A stretch of DNA of 64,000 nucleotides. Origin: Desulfovibrionales bacterium. GTDB lineage: Bacteria; Desulfobacterota; Desulfovibrionia; Desulfovibrionales; Desulfonatronaceae. Under the pieces are notes generated by a model. The model was given only the letters and a program-made list of their open reading frames with translations, was not told the DNA's origin and searched no databases. The position numbers were made by a program, and so were the translations under genes. Position 1 is the stretch's first letter, and each line of letters begins with the position of its first letter. Shown here piece by piece: positions 56,761 to 64,000 of this stretch. The DNA lies in the NCBI GenBank assembly GCA_007693505.1, contig REDL01000051.1, positions 43,924-107,923 of the forward strand, given 5' to 3'.

Positions 56761-58245
56761 TTAGTAGCGGTAGTGGTCCGGTTTGAAGGGACCGTCCACC
56801 TCCACGCCAAGGTACTGTGCCTGCTCGGCGGACATCGTGGTCAGCTTGGCTCCGAGCTTGTCCAAGTGCAGCCGGGCAACCTCTTCATCCAGATGTTTGG
56901 GTAATGTGTACACGCCGATCTTGTGGGGATTCAGGGCCAGTTCAATCTGGGCAATCGTCTGGTTGGTGAAGGAGTTGGACATCACGAAGCTCGGATGGCC
57001 TGTGGCGCACCCCAGATTGACCAGCCGGCCTTCCGCCAGCAGATAGATGCTGTGGCCGTCGGCGAACGTAAATCTGTCCACCTGCGGCTTGATCTCCTCT
57101 CGCCGCACGCCGGGATAGGCGATCAGCTCCTCCACCTGGATTTCATTGTCGAAGTGACCGATATTGCAGACGATCGCCTGGTCTTTCATCTTCGCCATAT
57201 GCTCGGCGGTGATCACGTCCTTGTTTCCCGTCGCCGTGACGTAAATGTCCGCGATAGGCAGGGCATCTTCCACGGTCACCACCGAGTAGCCGGCCATGGT
57301 GGCCTGCAGTGCGCAGATGGGATCCACTTCCGTGATCAGCACTTTGGCCCGCAACGAGGCCAGGGCTTCGGCTGATCCCTTGCCCACATCCCCAAATCCG
57401 CAAACCACCGCGGTCTTCCCGGCGATCATCACGTCCGTGGCCCGCTTGATGCCGTCTACCAGGGACTCTCGACATCCGTAGACATTGTCAAACTTGCTCT
57501 TGGTTACCGAGTCGTTCACATTGATGGCCGGAAACAAGAGTTCTCCGTCGTTCTGCATCCGGTACAGGCGATGAACTCCCGTCGTGGTCTCTTCACTGAC
57601 ACCACGAATTTCCGGGGCCATTTTCCGCCAGAAGTCCTTGCTGTTGGCCTGAATCTCCTTGAGCAAACCGTTGACGATAGCCAGTTCCTTGTTGCCTTCG
57701 TCCTTGTCCAACAGGGACGGGTTGGTCTCTGCCTGGTATCCGCGATGAATCATCATCGTCGCGTCGCCGCCGTCATCCACGATCAAGTTGGGTCCGGTCC
57801 CATCCGGCCAGGTCAGGGCCTGCTGCGTGCACCACCAGTATTCCTCCAGGGTTTCGCCTTTCCAGGCAAAAACCGGTACACCGCGAGGTGCATCGGGCGT
57901 CCCGCCATGCTCTGGCAACCCCATGACCACGGCTGAGGCGGCATGATCCTGGGTGGAAAAAATATTGCACGAAGCCCAGCGGACATCCGCGCCCAGCGCG
58001 GTGAGCGTCTCAATCAGCACGGCGGTCTGGATGGTCATGTGCAGGCTTCCGGTCACCTTCAGCCCCGCGAGGGGTTGGCGGGGCCCATACTTTTCGCGGG
58101 TAGCCATCAGGCCCGGCATTTCCTTTTCAGCGGCCTCGATTTCTCGGCGACCGTATTCCGCCAATCCGATATCGCGGATTTTCCACTGTCCGGACGCCAA
58201 TATGTCCTGCTTGGATGCCGTTGTCTTGGAATTGCTTGTCTGCAT
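56761..58245 (-). CDS. ahcY: Adenosylhomocysteinase
   Basis: NAD-dependent SAH hydrolase, 494 residues, of the long bacterial form with insertion. Signature blocks are [12 protein letters not shown] near 92, [12 protein letters not shown] near 280 (NAD loop) and the end P-F-K-P-D-H-Y-R-Y. It removes SAH, a product inhibitor of the two glycine methyltransferases downstream. GGGAGCGAG precedes the ATG. Between metK (400 bases upstream) and GSMT in a SAM-cycle cluster. Confidence 0.96.
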   Translation of the reverse strand: MQTSNSKTTASKQDILASGQWKIRDIGLAEYGRREIEAAEKEMPGLMATREKYGPRQPLAGLKVTGSLHMTIQTAVLIETLTALGADVRWASCNIFSTQDHAASAVVMGLPEHGGTPDAPRGVPVFAWKGETLEEYWWCTQQALTWPDGTGPNLIVDDGGDATMMIHRGYQAETNPSLLDKDEGNKELAIVNGLLKEIQANSKDFWRKMAPEIRGVSEETTTGVHRLYRMQNDGELLFPAINVNDSVTKSKFDNVYGCRESLVDGIKRATDVMIAGKTAVVCGFGDVGKGSAEALASLRAKVLITEVDPICALQATMAGYSVVTVEDALPIADIYVTATGNKDVITAEHMAKMKDQAIVCNIGHFDNEIQVEELIAYPGVRREEIKPQVDRFTFADGHSIYLLAEGRLVNLGCATGHPSFVMSNSFTNQTIAQIELALNPHKIGVYTLPKHLDEEVARLHLDKLGAKLTTMSAEQAQYLGVEVDGPFKPDHYRY

Positions 58246-58493
58246 CAGTTACTCGCTCCCGTATTTCGGTTGAAGTTCTCTTGATAAAACTGCACGCCAT
58301 TCTGGAAAAATGTCAACTTCACACTCTCCGCACATCGTCTTGAGGCACCGGAGATTCGCCAATAAAAATTCTTACGCTATCAGCATTCCTTGCAATTGCT
58401 CAAAAAGGTCGGGCAAGCCCTGAAACGGCCTCTTTCTCTGGATTCCCACCGCCGCGGAAAAGACTGAAATGGCGCGCCCCCCTCAAGCTCGTC

Positions 58494-58535
58494 ATGCCCG
58501 CGAAGCCTGTTCTCGTGCAGACGGGGAGCGGGCAT
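58494..58535. repeat. Intergenic inverted repeat in the metK-ahcY gap
   Basis: ATGCCCGC (58494-58501) and GCGGGCAT (58528-58535) form a stem like the GGGAATG/CATTCCC-type dispersed intergenic repeats of many proteobacteria; the neighbouring bases 58438-58460 (TCCCACCGCCGCGGAAA) also belong to that type and produce nonsense ORFs with a R-R-W-E-S-R string. The rest of the 58246-58645 gap has no gene; it should contain the ahcY promoter if ahcY is not read from metK. Confidence 0.5.
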
Positions 58536-58645
58536 CCAGATCATGCTTGCCACAAGTTTTTGAGACGTTACCATGTCCTTCGTCGAGGCCTTATGTCATG
58601 GATTTGAAGCATCCCAGCATTGACCGTGCACAGATAATTGCCGGA

Positions 58646-59878
58646 CTACGCTGCCTGCGCAGACACGGCATCGAGTTGTCCGTTGCCGTTCATCGCCGTC
58701 ACGAGATCGTTCGCCTTGTCCGTGCGTTCCCAGGGGAAGTCCGTATCTCTGCGGCCAAAATGGCCATACGTGGCCGTTGGGCGATAGATCGGACGCTTCA
58801 AGTCCAGCGTGCGCACGATCCCACCGGGTGTCAGATCAAAGACATTCCGGACCGCTTTGGTCAGCTCTTTTTCAGAAACCGCGGAGGTCCCAAAGGTCTG
58901 CACCCGCACAGAAACCGGAAACGGCACGCCGATGGCATACGCCAGAGAAACTTCAGCCTGCTTGGCCAGACGTGCCGCGATCAGGTTCTTGGCCACATAC
59001 CTGGCCATGTAGGCGCCGGAACGGTCCACCTTGCTGGGGTCCTTGCCGCTGAAGGCCCCGCCACCATGACGGCCGACCCCGCCATAGGTGTCCACGATGA
59101 TTTTTCGTCCGGTCAATCCGGAATCCCCATGCGGGCCTCCGACGACGAACCGTCCGGTAGGGTTCACGAAATAAACCGTTTCGTCATCGAGCAGCCCCGT
59201 GGACTCCAGGGTCGGATTGATAATCTCTTTGATGATCGTTTCCTTGATCTCCTCGTAGCCAACCTCCGGGCCGTGCTGGTGACTGACAACAACGGAATCA
59301 ATACGACGCGGAGCACCGTTGTCGTACCGCACGCAAACCTGGCTTTTGGAGTCGGGCCGTAACCAACCGACCCGCCCTTCCTTGCGCAAGGCAGATGCCC
59401 TCCGCAAAATCTGGTGCGCATAGGTGATTGGCGCAGGCATCAATTCTGGTGTTTCATCACAGGCATACCCGAACATCATGCCCTGGTCTCCCGCACCCTG
59501 TTCCGCGTACAACCCCTCACCTTCGGAAACACCTTGGGAAATATCCGGACTTTGAGAATGGAGCATGTTCACCACGCACATGCTGTCCGCATCCAGGCCA
59601 AAGGCCGGATCCGTATACCCAATCTCCCGTACAGTCTGACGAACGATTCGCTGAATATCCAAGACGGCCTTGGTGGTAATTTCACCACCCACCAGCACCA
59701 TGCCCGTCGTCGTGAACGTCTCACAGGCCACCCGGGAATCGGGATCTTCTCGCAGGCAAATATCCAACACGGCATCCGAAACCTGATCCGCCACCTTGTC
59801 CGGATGGCCTTCACTCACGGATTCCGATGTAAATAAATACGATTCCTCACTTCCTTGCCTCTCTTGCAGCAACGTCAT
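58646..59878 (-). CDS. metK: S-adenosylmethionine synthetase
   Basis: Makes SAM from ATP and methionine. About 410 residues, a little longer than the usual 385. S-V-S-E-G-H-P-D-K near 25, the methionine/ATP loop [11 protein letters not shown] near 120, and [10 protein letters not shown] near 283 are all present. AAGGAGG seven bases before ATG 59878 sets the start. It heads the SAM-cycle/betaine cluster and is divergent from the MarR gene, with a palindromic operator in between. A second housekeeping metK elsewhere is possible. Confidence 0.96.
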   Translation of the reverse strand: MTLLQERQGSEESYLFTSESVSEGHPDKVADQVSDAVLDICLREDPDSRVACETFTTTGMVLVGGEITTKAVLDIQRIVRQTVREIGYTDPAFGLDADSMCVVNMLHSQSPDISQGVSEGEGLYAEQGAGDQGMMFGYACDETPELMPAPITYAHQILRRASALRKEGRVGWLRPDSKSQVCVRYDNGAPRRIDSVVVSHQHGPEVGYEEIKETIIKEIINPTLESTGLLDDETVYFVNPTGRFVVGGPHGDSGLTGRKIIVDTYGGVGRHGGGAFSGKDPSKVDRSGAYMARYVAKNLIAARLAKQAEVSLAYAIGVPFPVSVRVQTFGTSAVSEKELTKAVRNVFDLTPGGIVRTLDLKRPIYRPTATYGHFGRRDTDFPWERTDKANDLVTAMNGNGQLDAVSAQAA

Positions 59879-59968
59879 CCAGTACCTCCTTATCCTATTG
59901 AATACGTTAAAAAGAATGAAGCTCCGCTTCACTCATGGAACAAACAACAGTTTCTCCAAACAAATCAT

Positions 59969-60012
59969 TTTCGTTTGCAAATATTTTGCAAACGAAATAT
60001 TTGCAAACGAAA
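59969..60012. promoter_or_regulatory. Operator-like repeats between metK and the MarR gene
   Basis: A perfect 13-bp inverted repeat, TTTCGTTTGCAAA (59969-59981) and TTTGCAAACGAAA (59985-59997), is followed by a third, direct copy of the right arm at 60000-60012, exactly 15 bp on. The spacing is about one and a half helical turns. Such a site in the 303-base divergent gap suits a dimeric MarR-type repressor controlling both metK and its own gene. Binding is inferred. Confidence 0.75.
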
Positions 60013-60181
60013 AATTTAGCACTGGTACTCTTTTCACACATCATGTGCAACCCCAGCCAAGCTAATTGTTTTTTTCTAGTTACTTCAGAAAGTTATTGAC
60101 TGAACACGACAAGAGGTGTAGGAGGCGTCTCCCCTGAAGAATCATCTTCATCCCACCTTCATCCGGAGCACGAGCGGACCC

Positions 60182-60721
60182 ATGGAAAAGCAGATGGTTG
60201 AGCCGTTAATCATCCACCTGACAAAGCGGCTTCGCGAAATTGCGAGCAGCTTTTACAGGTACTCACGTTACCTGCACGAGCACCATCAAATCACCATCCC
60301 CCAGGTGGTCTGCCTGCGTGAGGTCTACGAACATGGCCCGCTTTCCTTAGGCAAACTGACCAAAATCGTTGGCCTGACAAATAGCACGGTGACCGGCATC
60401 GTAGACCGGCTGGAGCGGCAGCACCTGTTGGAACGCATCCGAACAAGCACGGACCGTCGTCAGATCCATCTGCGGATGACGGAAAAAGGCATCCAGTTCC
60501 TGAAAGACATCCCGGCCCCGGTCCCGGAACAATTTGTGGAAGGGATTGACAGATACTCGAAGGAAGAAGTGGATCGGATCGTCTGGGCCGTAGACGAACT
60601 TGCGAACTTGCTGGGAACGTTTCGCCCTAAAGCCATCCATCCCGCCGAAAGTTTCCCCTCGACCCAGTGGCTGGCCGAGGAAGAGCATTCCGCTTCGGGA
60701 TTACCGAAAAAAACGACCTGA
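60182..60721 (+). CDS. MarR-family transcriptional regulator (EctR/CosR-like)
   Basis: Winged-helix repressor of 179 residues. MarR core about 30-130: Y-E-H-G-P-L-S-L-G-K-L-T, recognition helix region S-T-V-T-G-I-V-D-R-L-E-R and wing R-T-S-T-D-R-R-Q-I-H-L. Similar MarR proteins (EctR of methylotrophs, CosR of vibrios) control compatible-solute genes by osmolarity, and this gene is divergent from the betaine cluster, so that job is the best inference. Its C-terminal tail past about residue 165 was probably rewritten, since the stop lies in a remnant of another gene (60721 on). Confidence 0.85.
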   Translation: MEKQMVEPLIIHLTKRLREIASSFYRYSRYLHEHHQITIPQVVCLREVYEHGPLSLGKLTKIVGLTNSTVTGIVDRLERQHLLERIRTSTDRRQIHLRMTEKGIQFLKDIPAPVPEQFVEGIDRYSKEEVDRIVWAVDELANLLGTFRPKAIHPAESFPSTQWLAEEEHSASGLPKKTT

Positions 60722-60812
60722 ATCCGGTCAGGGAGACTGTTGTCATTGTGTACCATCTTTTTTGTACATTTCTGTGAAGTTTTTTGTGCACATTTCAATG
60801 AACAAACCAGTA
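60721..60812 (-). pseudogene. Remnant of a Phd-type antitoxin gene and its upstream region
   Basis: The 90 bases resemble 62132-62225, the start and upstream region of the intact Phd-like antitoxin gene: on minus ATG-ACA-ACA-GTC gives M-T-T-V-S-L-T-G-F-R-S against M-T-T-V-T-L-T-E-F-R-S. After about ten codons the match ends. The shared upstream part includes TTTTGTAC and TTGTGCACAT. The remnant forms the 3' end of the MarR gene. 60813-60982 carries no gene. Confidence 0.75.
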
Positions 60813-60982
60813 TCTTGGGTGAGGTGGAGTGAAATGTTCCGGGGTCAGGTCTTACTTTTTAACTTGTCGCGTTCTTTTTCAAACATGGCCGTGTTGATGC
60901 TTCTGGATTCCGGCCCTCCGCAGACACAAAAAATTCATTGCGGTATAAATCCTCGAACAGTCTCGATTCCAGTCCACAAGCA

Positions 60983-61924
60983 CTACGGAACAAGCGGTTG
61001 ATTCGTGAGAGGCTCATTTTGAGCGGCTGAGTATATGCTCAGGGCAGTAACCGTGACCAAAATCAAACCCATACCGAGGATCTGTAGTGCGGCCAAACTT
61101 TCATTTAAAATCACAATGCCGAACAGCGAAGCTGTAGCCGGCTCGACCATAGCCACAAGAGACGCTACCGTCGGTGTAGTATGTCTCAAACCGACGATAT
61201 AGAGAATAAACGACAAGCCGGTGCCAAGCACCCCTAAGACCACGAACAGTGGCCAACTCGGCGCTTTCAGTACTGCCAGGGCTTGATCGGCATCACTCAG
61301 CCACATAAGTATGATTGTAAGAACTGCTAGGGCTATCACAAGAATTGCTTGTGGGCTGCCGTGGGGTGCCGCATACTTAAACCCAAAGATGAATACCGCA
61401 TAGAACATGCCAGAAAGCAACCCGGCACCAGCGGCGATGGGTGTGACCTCACCCGCTTCGCCCTCATAGATGCCTGTGAGCAGCACCACGCCAAACATTA
61501 CCAGAGCGATAGCAACCCACTTGAACAGAGCCGGTCTTTCGAGCTTGAGTGTGAAGGCAACAAGATAGACGAACACGGGCGCACAGTACATCAGGGTCAC
61601 CGCAACCGCGACACTGCCCTGCGCGATGCTCACTAAATAAAATCCCAGGTTGCCAGCTACGCCCACACCGGCAATCGTTGACCAGAACCAAAGTCGACGA
61701 CTTGCTAGTCCACTGCCGCGCGGACGAATCGATAGCCATACGATAACGACCAAAAACCCGATGGCACCCCAGTAGAACGACACCACAACCGGATCCCAGC
61801 CCTGGGCCGTAAGAATCCCGGCAATCCCGCCTGATAGCCCCCAACAGAGAGCTGCAAGTGCCACGAATCCCGTACTCAGTCCACCATTCTCTTTGATAAA
61901 AATAACCTCGTTGAATAGTATCAA
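60983..61924 (-). CDS. EamA/DMT-family transporter
   Basis: Drug/metabolite-type membrane permease of about 313 residues with ten helices in two EamA repeats. Seen are A-L-C-W-G-L-S-G-G near 27, P-V-F-V-Y-L-V-A-F near 120, and M-V-E-P-A-T-A-S-L-F-G near 263, the family end motif. The start codon is unclear: TTG at 61924 overlaps the stop of the antitoxin gene and gives a leader that runs into the first helix. Substrate unknown. It occupies the place where a toxin would be expected after a Phd antitoxin. Confidence 0.85.
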   Translation of the reverse strand: MILFNEVIFIKENGGLSTGFVALAALCWGLSGGIAGILTAQGWDPVVVSFYWGAIGFLVVIVWLSIRPRGSGLASRRLWFWSTIAGVGVAGNLGFYLVSIAQGSVAVAVTLMYCAPVFVYLVAFTLKLERPALFKWVAIALVMFGVVLLTGIYEGEAGEVTPIAAGAGLLSGMFYAVFIFGFKYAAPHGSPQAILVIALAVLTIILMWLSDADQALAVLKAPSWPLFVVLGVLGTGLSFILYIVGLRHTTPTVASLVAMVEPATASLFGIVILNESLAALQILGMGLILVTVTALSIYSAAQNEPLTNQPLVP

Positions 61925-62163
61925 GTAAGATTTTCATGCTCTCGCTCAGCCAGAATGGCCGTGGAGCGTGCGGCCCCTTTCGTGCTCAACCGCAGGGCCG
62001 GACGTTCCCATGAAGGCTTGACGGCGTCGGTCGACCGTATTGGAGACACCTCGGCAATAGGTTTGCCGTACCGGACAACCACGATGATCTCGCCCTTTTC
62101 CATGCGGCTGAGCATATCCGAAGCATGGCTCCTGAATTCGGTCAGGGTGACGGTTGTCATCAT
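61921..62163 (-). CDS. Phd/YefM-type antitoxin without a toxin
   Basis: About 80 residues in Phd style: V-T-L-T-E-F-R-S-H-A-S-D-M-L-S-R-M-E-K-G-E near 5-25, then I-I-V-V-V-R-Y-G-K-P-I-A-E-V, the typical DNA-binding N-terminal half; the C-terminal 35 residues contact the toxin. Two ATG codons at 62163 and 62160 can start it. No PIN, Doc or RelE gene follows; a transporter gene overlaps its stop. It may be an orphan. A remnant of a related gene lies at 60721-60812. Confidence 0.8.
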   Translation of the reverse strand: MMTTVTLTEFRSHASDMLSRMEKGEIIVVVRYGKPIAEVSPIRSTDAVKPSWERPALRLSTKGAARSTAILAEREHENLT

Positions 62164-62339
62164 GCACCATCCGTTTTGTACGTTTCTGCACAGTTTCTTG
62201 TGCACATGTCAACGAGTACGCAAGCACTACCTTGTCTTGTCTGAGGGTGCAGTATTTCCTGAACACCGGCTGGCGCGCCATGAACTGGAGATTCACGTCC
62301 TTTCCGAATTCAAGTTAGAGGGGGGGCATCCCATCACTG

Positions 62340-63023
62340 TTAACCGACCGGCGAATCTATCATGCCGTCCTTGACCCGGATGATGCGCTCCGACGCCGTT
62401 GCTATGTCATTGTTGTGACTCACGATGACGATGGTCTTGCCCTGAGCGTGCAGGGAATGCAGAATGGTCATCACTTCCGCCTCCGCCGTGGAATCAAGGT
62501 TGCCCGTAGGTTCGTCCATCATCAGAATATCCGGATCGTTGGCCAGGGCCCTGGCAATGGCGACCCTCTGCTGCTGGCCGCCGGAAAGCTCCGATGGCCT
62601 GGAGTCGGTCTTGTCGCCAAGTCCCAGCGCCCCCAGCAGTTCCAGGGCCCTTTTGGTTTGATCCCTTTCGGATGTTCCGGCCAGCATCATGGCCGTTTCG
62701 ACGTTCTCAATGGCCGTGAGGCCTTGCAGGAGATTGAAGAACTGAAAGACAAAACCGATCTTCCGTCCCCGAAGCCGCGCCAACTCACTGCCGCTCAGAG
62801 CGCCGATGTCCGTATCGTCGAGAAAAATCGTGCCGCTTGAGGGACGATCCAGCCCTCCGAGCAGATGCATCAGGGTGCTCTTGCCATGACCTGAAGGGCC
62901 GACAACGCAGGTAAACGATCCGCGAGGAATATCCAGGGTGATGCCGCGCAAGGCCATGGTGGCGGCCTCCCCCTTGCCGTAAGTCTTGAAAACGTCCACA
63001 GTGCGCAGGATGGTGCTATTCAT
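62340..63023 (-). CDS. ABC transporter ATP-binding protein, LolD/MacB type
   Basis: ATPase subunit of 227 residues. Walker A reads G-P-S-G-H-G-K-S-T near 43-51, with His where most have Ser, Cys or Ala; the signature [13 protein letters not shown] is near 140 and Walker [13 protein letters not shown] near 160. It groups with ATPases of the MacB, LolCDE and FtsX type. ATG 63023 lies inside the end of the permease gene, overlapping it by 8 bases. The partner permease is truncated, so the system may no longer work. Confidence 0.9.
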   Translation of the reverse strand: MNSTILRTVDVFKTYGKGEAATMALRGITLDIPRGSFTCVVGPSGHGKSTLMHLLGGLDRPSSGTIFLDDTDIGALSGSELARLRGRKIGFVFQFFNLLQGLTAIENVETAMMLAGTSERDQTKRALELLGALGLGDKTDSRPSELSGGQQQRVAIARALANDPDILMMDEPTGNLDSTAEAEVMTILHSLHAQGKTIVIVSHNNDIATASERIIRVKDGMIDSPVG

Positions 63024-63567
63024 AACTGATGGCCTCCACCGGTGAGAGACGAGCCGCTCGCCAAGCCGGGTAGGCCCCGGCGATGATCGCGACCAGAACG
63101 GAGAGCGCCATGGCGCCCAGGAGGATCGTGACATCGAAGACATTGCCGCTGCCCGATCCTTTCATCAGGGTCGTGAAGGCGTTTTCGCTGATGTAGGGCG
63201 TCACGATCAGCGATGCCAACAGCCCTCCCGCGACCCCGCAGATGCCCCCGAAAAAACCATAGAGTCCCGATTCCATGATAAATACGGAGAAGATCACGCT
63301 CCGGGTGGCGCCAAGAGCCTGGAGAATGCCGATCTCGCGTTTTCGCTCATAGGTGGCGGTCATCATCGTGTTGATGATGCCGAAGGCAGCCGCCAGAATC
63401 GCCACCGCCGCAATAAGCTGCAACGTGACGTTTACCGAGCCGACAATGGCCAGCACGGAACTGAGCATCTGTTTGTCCGAGACCACGCCAAGTCCCGTGG
63501 CCGCCCTGATCTGGTCGCTATAGCTCTCGGCAAGCGCGGGGTCGTCGTAAGGCCAAATTTCGGGCGC
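63016..63567 (-). pseudogene. ABC permease (FtsX/MacB type), N-terminal part lost
   Basis: The C-terminal FtsX-like domain is intact: T-L-Q-L-I-A-A-V-A-I, R-K-R-E-I-G-I-L-Q-A-L-G-A-T and A-Y-P-A-W-R-A-A-R-L-S-P-V-E-A-I. The same frame can be followed upstream of GTG 63486 through A-E-S-Y-S-D-Q-I-R-A-A-T to E-I-W-P-Y-D-D-P near 63561, but then meets a stop near 63578. A normal permease has over 200 more residues with a first helix. At this very point a PIN toxin gene in another frame is cut. I read it as a deletion joining two genes. Confidence 0.7.
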
Positions 63568-63713
63568 TGTAAAATGCCTTCAAGTTCAGCCGTCAAAGCA
63601 CTTGTGATGAAACCGTCTATTCGTCCTTCGCTGATCAGGCGGATGATCCTTCGGCAATGCCCTCCGAAAAGAAATCCTGATACAAGGACATTCGTGTCGC
63701 AAACAAGCCTCAT
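63432..63713 (-). pseudogene. PIN-domain (VapC-like) toxin, C-terminal part lost
   Basis: The first 55 residues follow the PIN pattern: V-C-D-T-N-V-L-V-S-G-F-L-F-G-G with the first acidic residue, then S-A-L-T-A-E-L-E-G-I-L-Q-R-P-K-F-G-L. From about 63549 on the frame reads out-of-frame permease sequence, with T-T-T-P-R-L-P-R-A-I-A. The later conserved acidic residues are missing, so nuclease activity is unlikely. Its ATG overlaps the antitoxin stop by ATGA. Confidence 0.75.
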
Positions 63714-63973
63714 CAGCGTTTGCCGCGTTCTTGACGAAAAGCCGCGATCTCGTCGCTGATATCGTTTTCCGTCAAATTCCGATTCCGGGCCGTTGCGTCA
63801 CCGAGGCTGAAAACCGCGTCCCAACGGCGCTGACGCTGGACATAAAGCCGCGCCGCCTCGCGAAGGAGTTCCGAACGGCTCCGTGATTCCCGTTTCGCCT
63901 CAGCGTCGATATCAGCAAGAAAGTCTTTCTGAAAAGAAATATTTACGATGTCCCTGCAAAAAGTCAGCACCAA
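63713..63973 (-). CDS. Ribbon-helix-helix antitoxin
   Basis: Small DNA-binding antitoxin of about 80 residues; RHH part V-N-I-S-F-Q-K-D-F-L-A-D-I-D-A-E-A-K-R-E near 10-30, then S-R-S-E-L-L-R-E-A-A-R-L-Y. The acidic C-terminal part would contact the PIN toxin encoded next. The start is uncertain: TTG 63973 opens the frame, and GTG at 63970 is an alternative. It belongs to the truncated PIN gene by ATGA overlap. Confidence 0.8.
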   Translation of the reverse strand: MVLTFCRDIVNISFQKDFLADIDAEAKRESRSRSELLREAARLYVQRQRRWDAVFSLGDATARNRNLTENDISDEIAAFRQERGKR

Positions 63974-64000
63974 TTATGCGGCCAGTCCCCAGAGTTGCCC

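Noticed and set aside
58246..58300. TTATCAAGAGAA before ahcY, like the start of a SAM-I riboswitch
   Set aside because: The rest of the SAM-I consensus (GAGGGA, GGCCC, GCAACC) is absent, and the segment is too close to the start codon.
58380..58574. Small minus-strand ORF with an F-P-R-R-W-E-S-R string
   Set aside because: Well-known false translation of dispersed intergenic repeats, not a gene.
1..64000. CRISPR arrays, tRNA and rRNA genes, complete insertion sequences or prophage
   Set aside because: None seen on either strand: no regularly spaced repeats, no cloverleaf-like segments, no transposase or integrase frame.

Overview
The window looks like a chromosomal stretch of a halo-alkaliphilic sulfate-reducing deltaproteobacterium of the Desulfovibrionales (a Desulfonatronum-like organism is my best guess). 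This is inferred from gene content and estimated base composition (GC in the high 50s), not from a marker gene. Supporting signs are an rpoN/lpt cluster fused to a mannose-type PTS, a paaK plus tandem-ACT pair, a 600-residue UbiD-type decarboxylase, split glycine decarboxylase subunits, and a complete glycine-to-betaine methylation cluster next to metK and ahcY.

Layout. 1-2.8 kb: a split DUF1538 membrane protein operon with a PII-like regulator, then a convergent deoxyhypusine-synthase-like gene. 3-6.3 kb: UbiD-family decarboxylase, CheZ, and an SH3/coiled-coil membrane protein. 6.4-6.8 kb: an interspersed structured repeat. 6.8-11.8 kb (minus): a TRAP transporter (M, Q, P), an ACT-domain protein and phenylacetate-CoA ligase. 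11.8-18.9 kb (minus): lptC-lptA-lptB-rpoN-hpf-ptsN-rapZ-EIIA-EIIB-EIIC, with the EIIC start broken by a one-base shift in a T9 tract. 18.9-19.3 kb: a candidate 6S RNA on plus and a terminator-like leader before lptC on minus. 19.3-24.4 kb (plus): RsuA/RluB-type pseudouridine synthase, a plant-type (class II) PRPP synthetase, and gcvH-gcvPA-gcvPB ended by a strong terminator. 24.6-31.5 kb: HesB/IscA-like protein, an unknown protein, a chemoreceptor, a sensor kinase and an XRE regulator. 31.7-44.7 kb: RND efflux pump and adaptor (minus), then MscS-like channel, TamA and TamB (plus). 44.8-48.9 kb: malate synthase G, a decayed methyltransferase copy, a toxin-antitoxin pair and the intact methyltransferase. 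49-54.4 kb (minus): PhoU-like protein, PiT phosphate transporter and a very large uncharacterised PHP-like membrane protein whose start abuts the second copy of the repeat. 54.9-60.7 kb: SDMT, GSMT, ahcY and metK (minus) divergent from a MarR regulator, with a striking operator between. 60.7-64 kb: an accessory zone of toxin-antitoxin remnants, a DMT transporter and an ABC transporter whose permease is truncated at a junction with a truncated PIN toxin.

How parts may work together. The 54.9-60.7 kb island joins SAM synthesis, three glycine methylations and SAH removal in one regulated unit for osmoprotection. The gcv genes in the same window could supply or consume glycine. The rpoN cluster couples sigma-54, PTS-Ntr, RapZ and LPS export, as in many proteobacteria, and adds a small PTS that has probably lost a normal EIIC.
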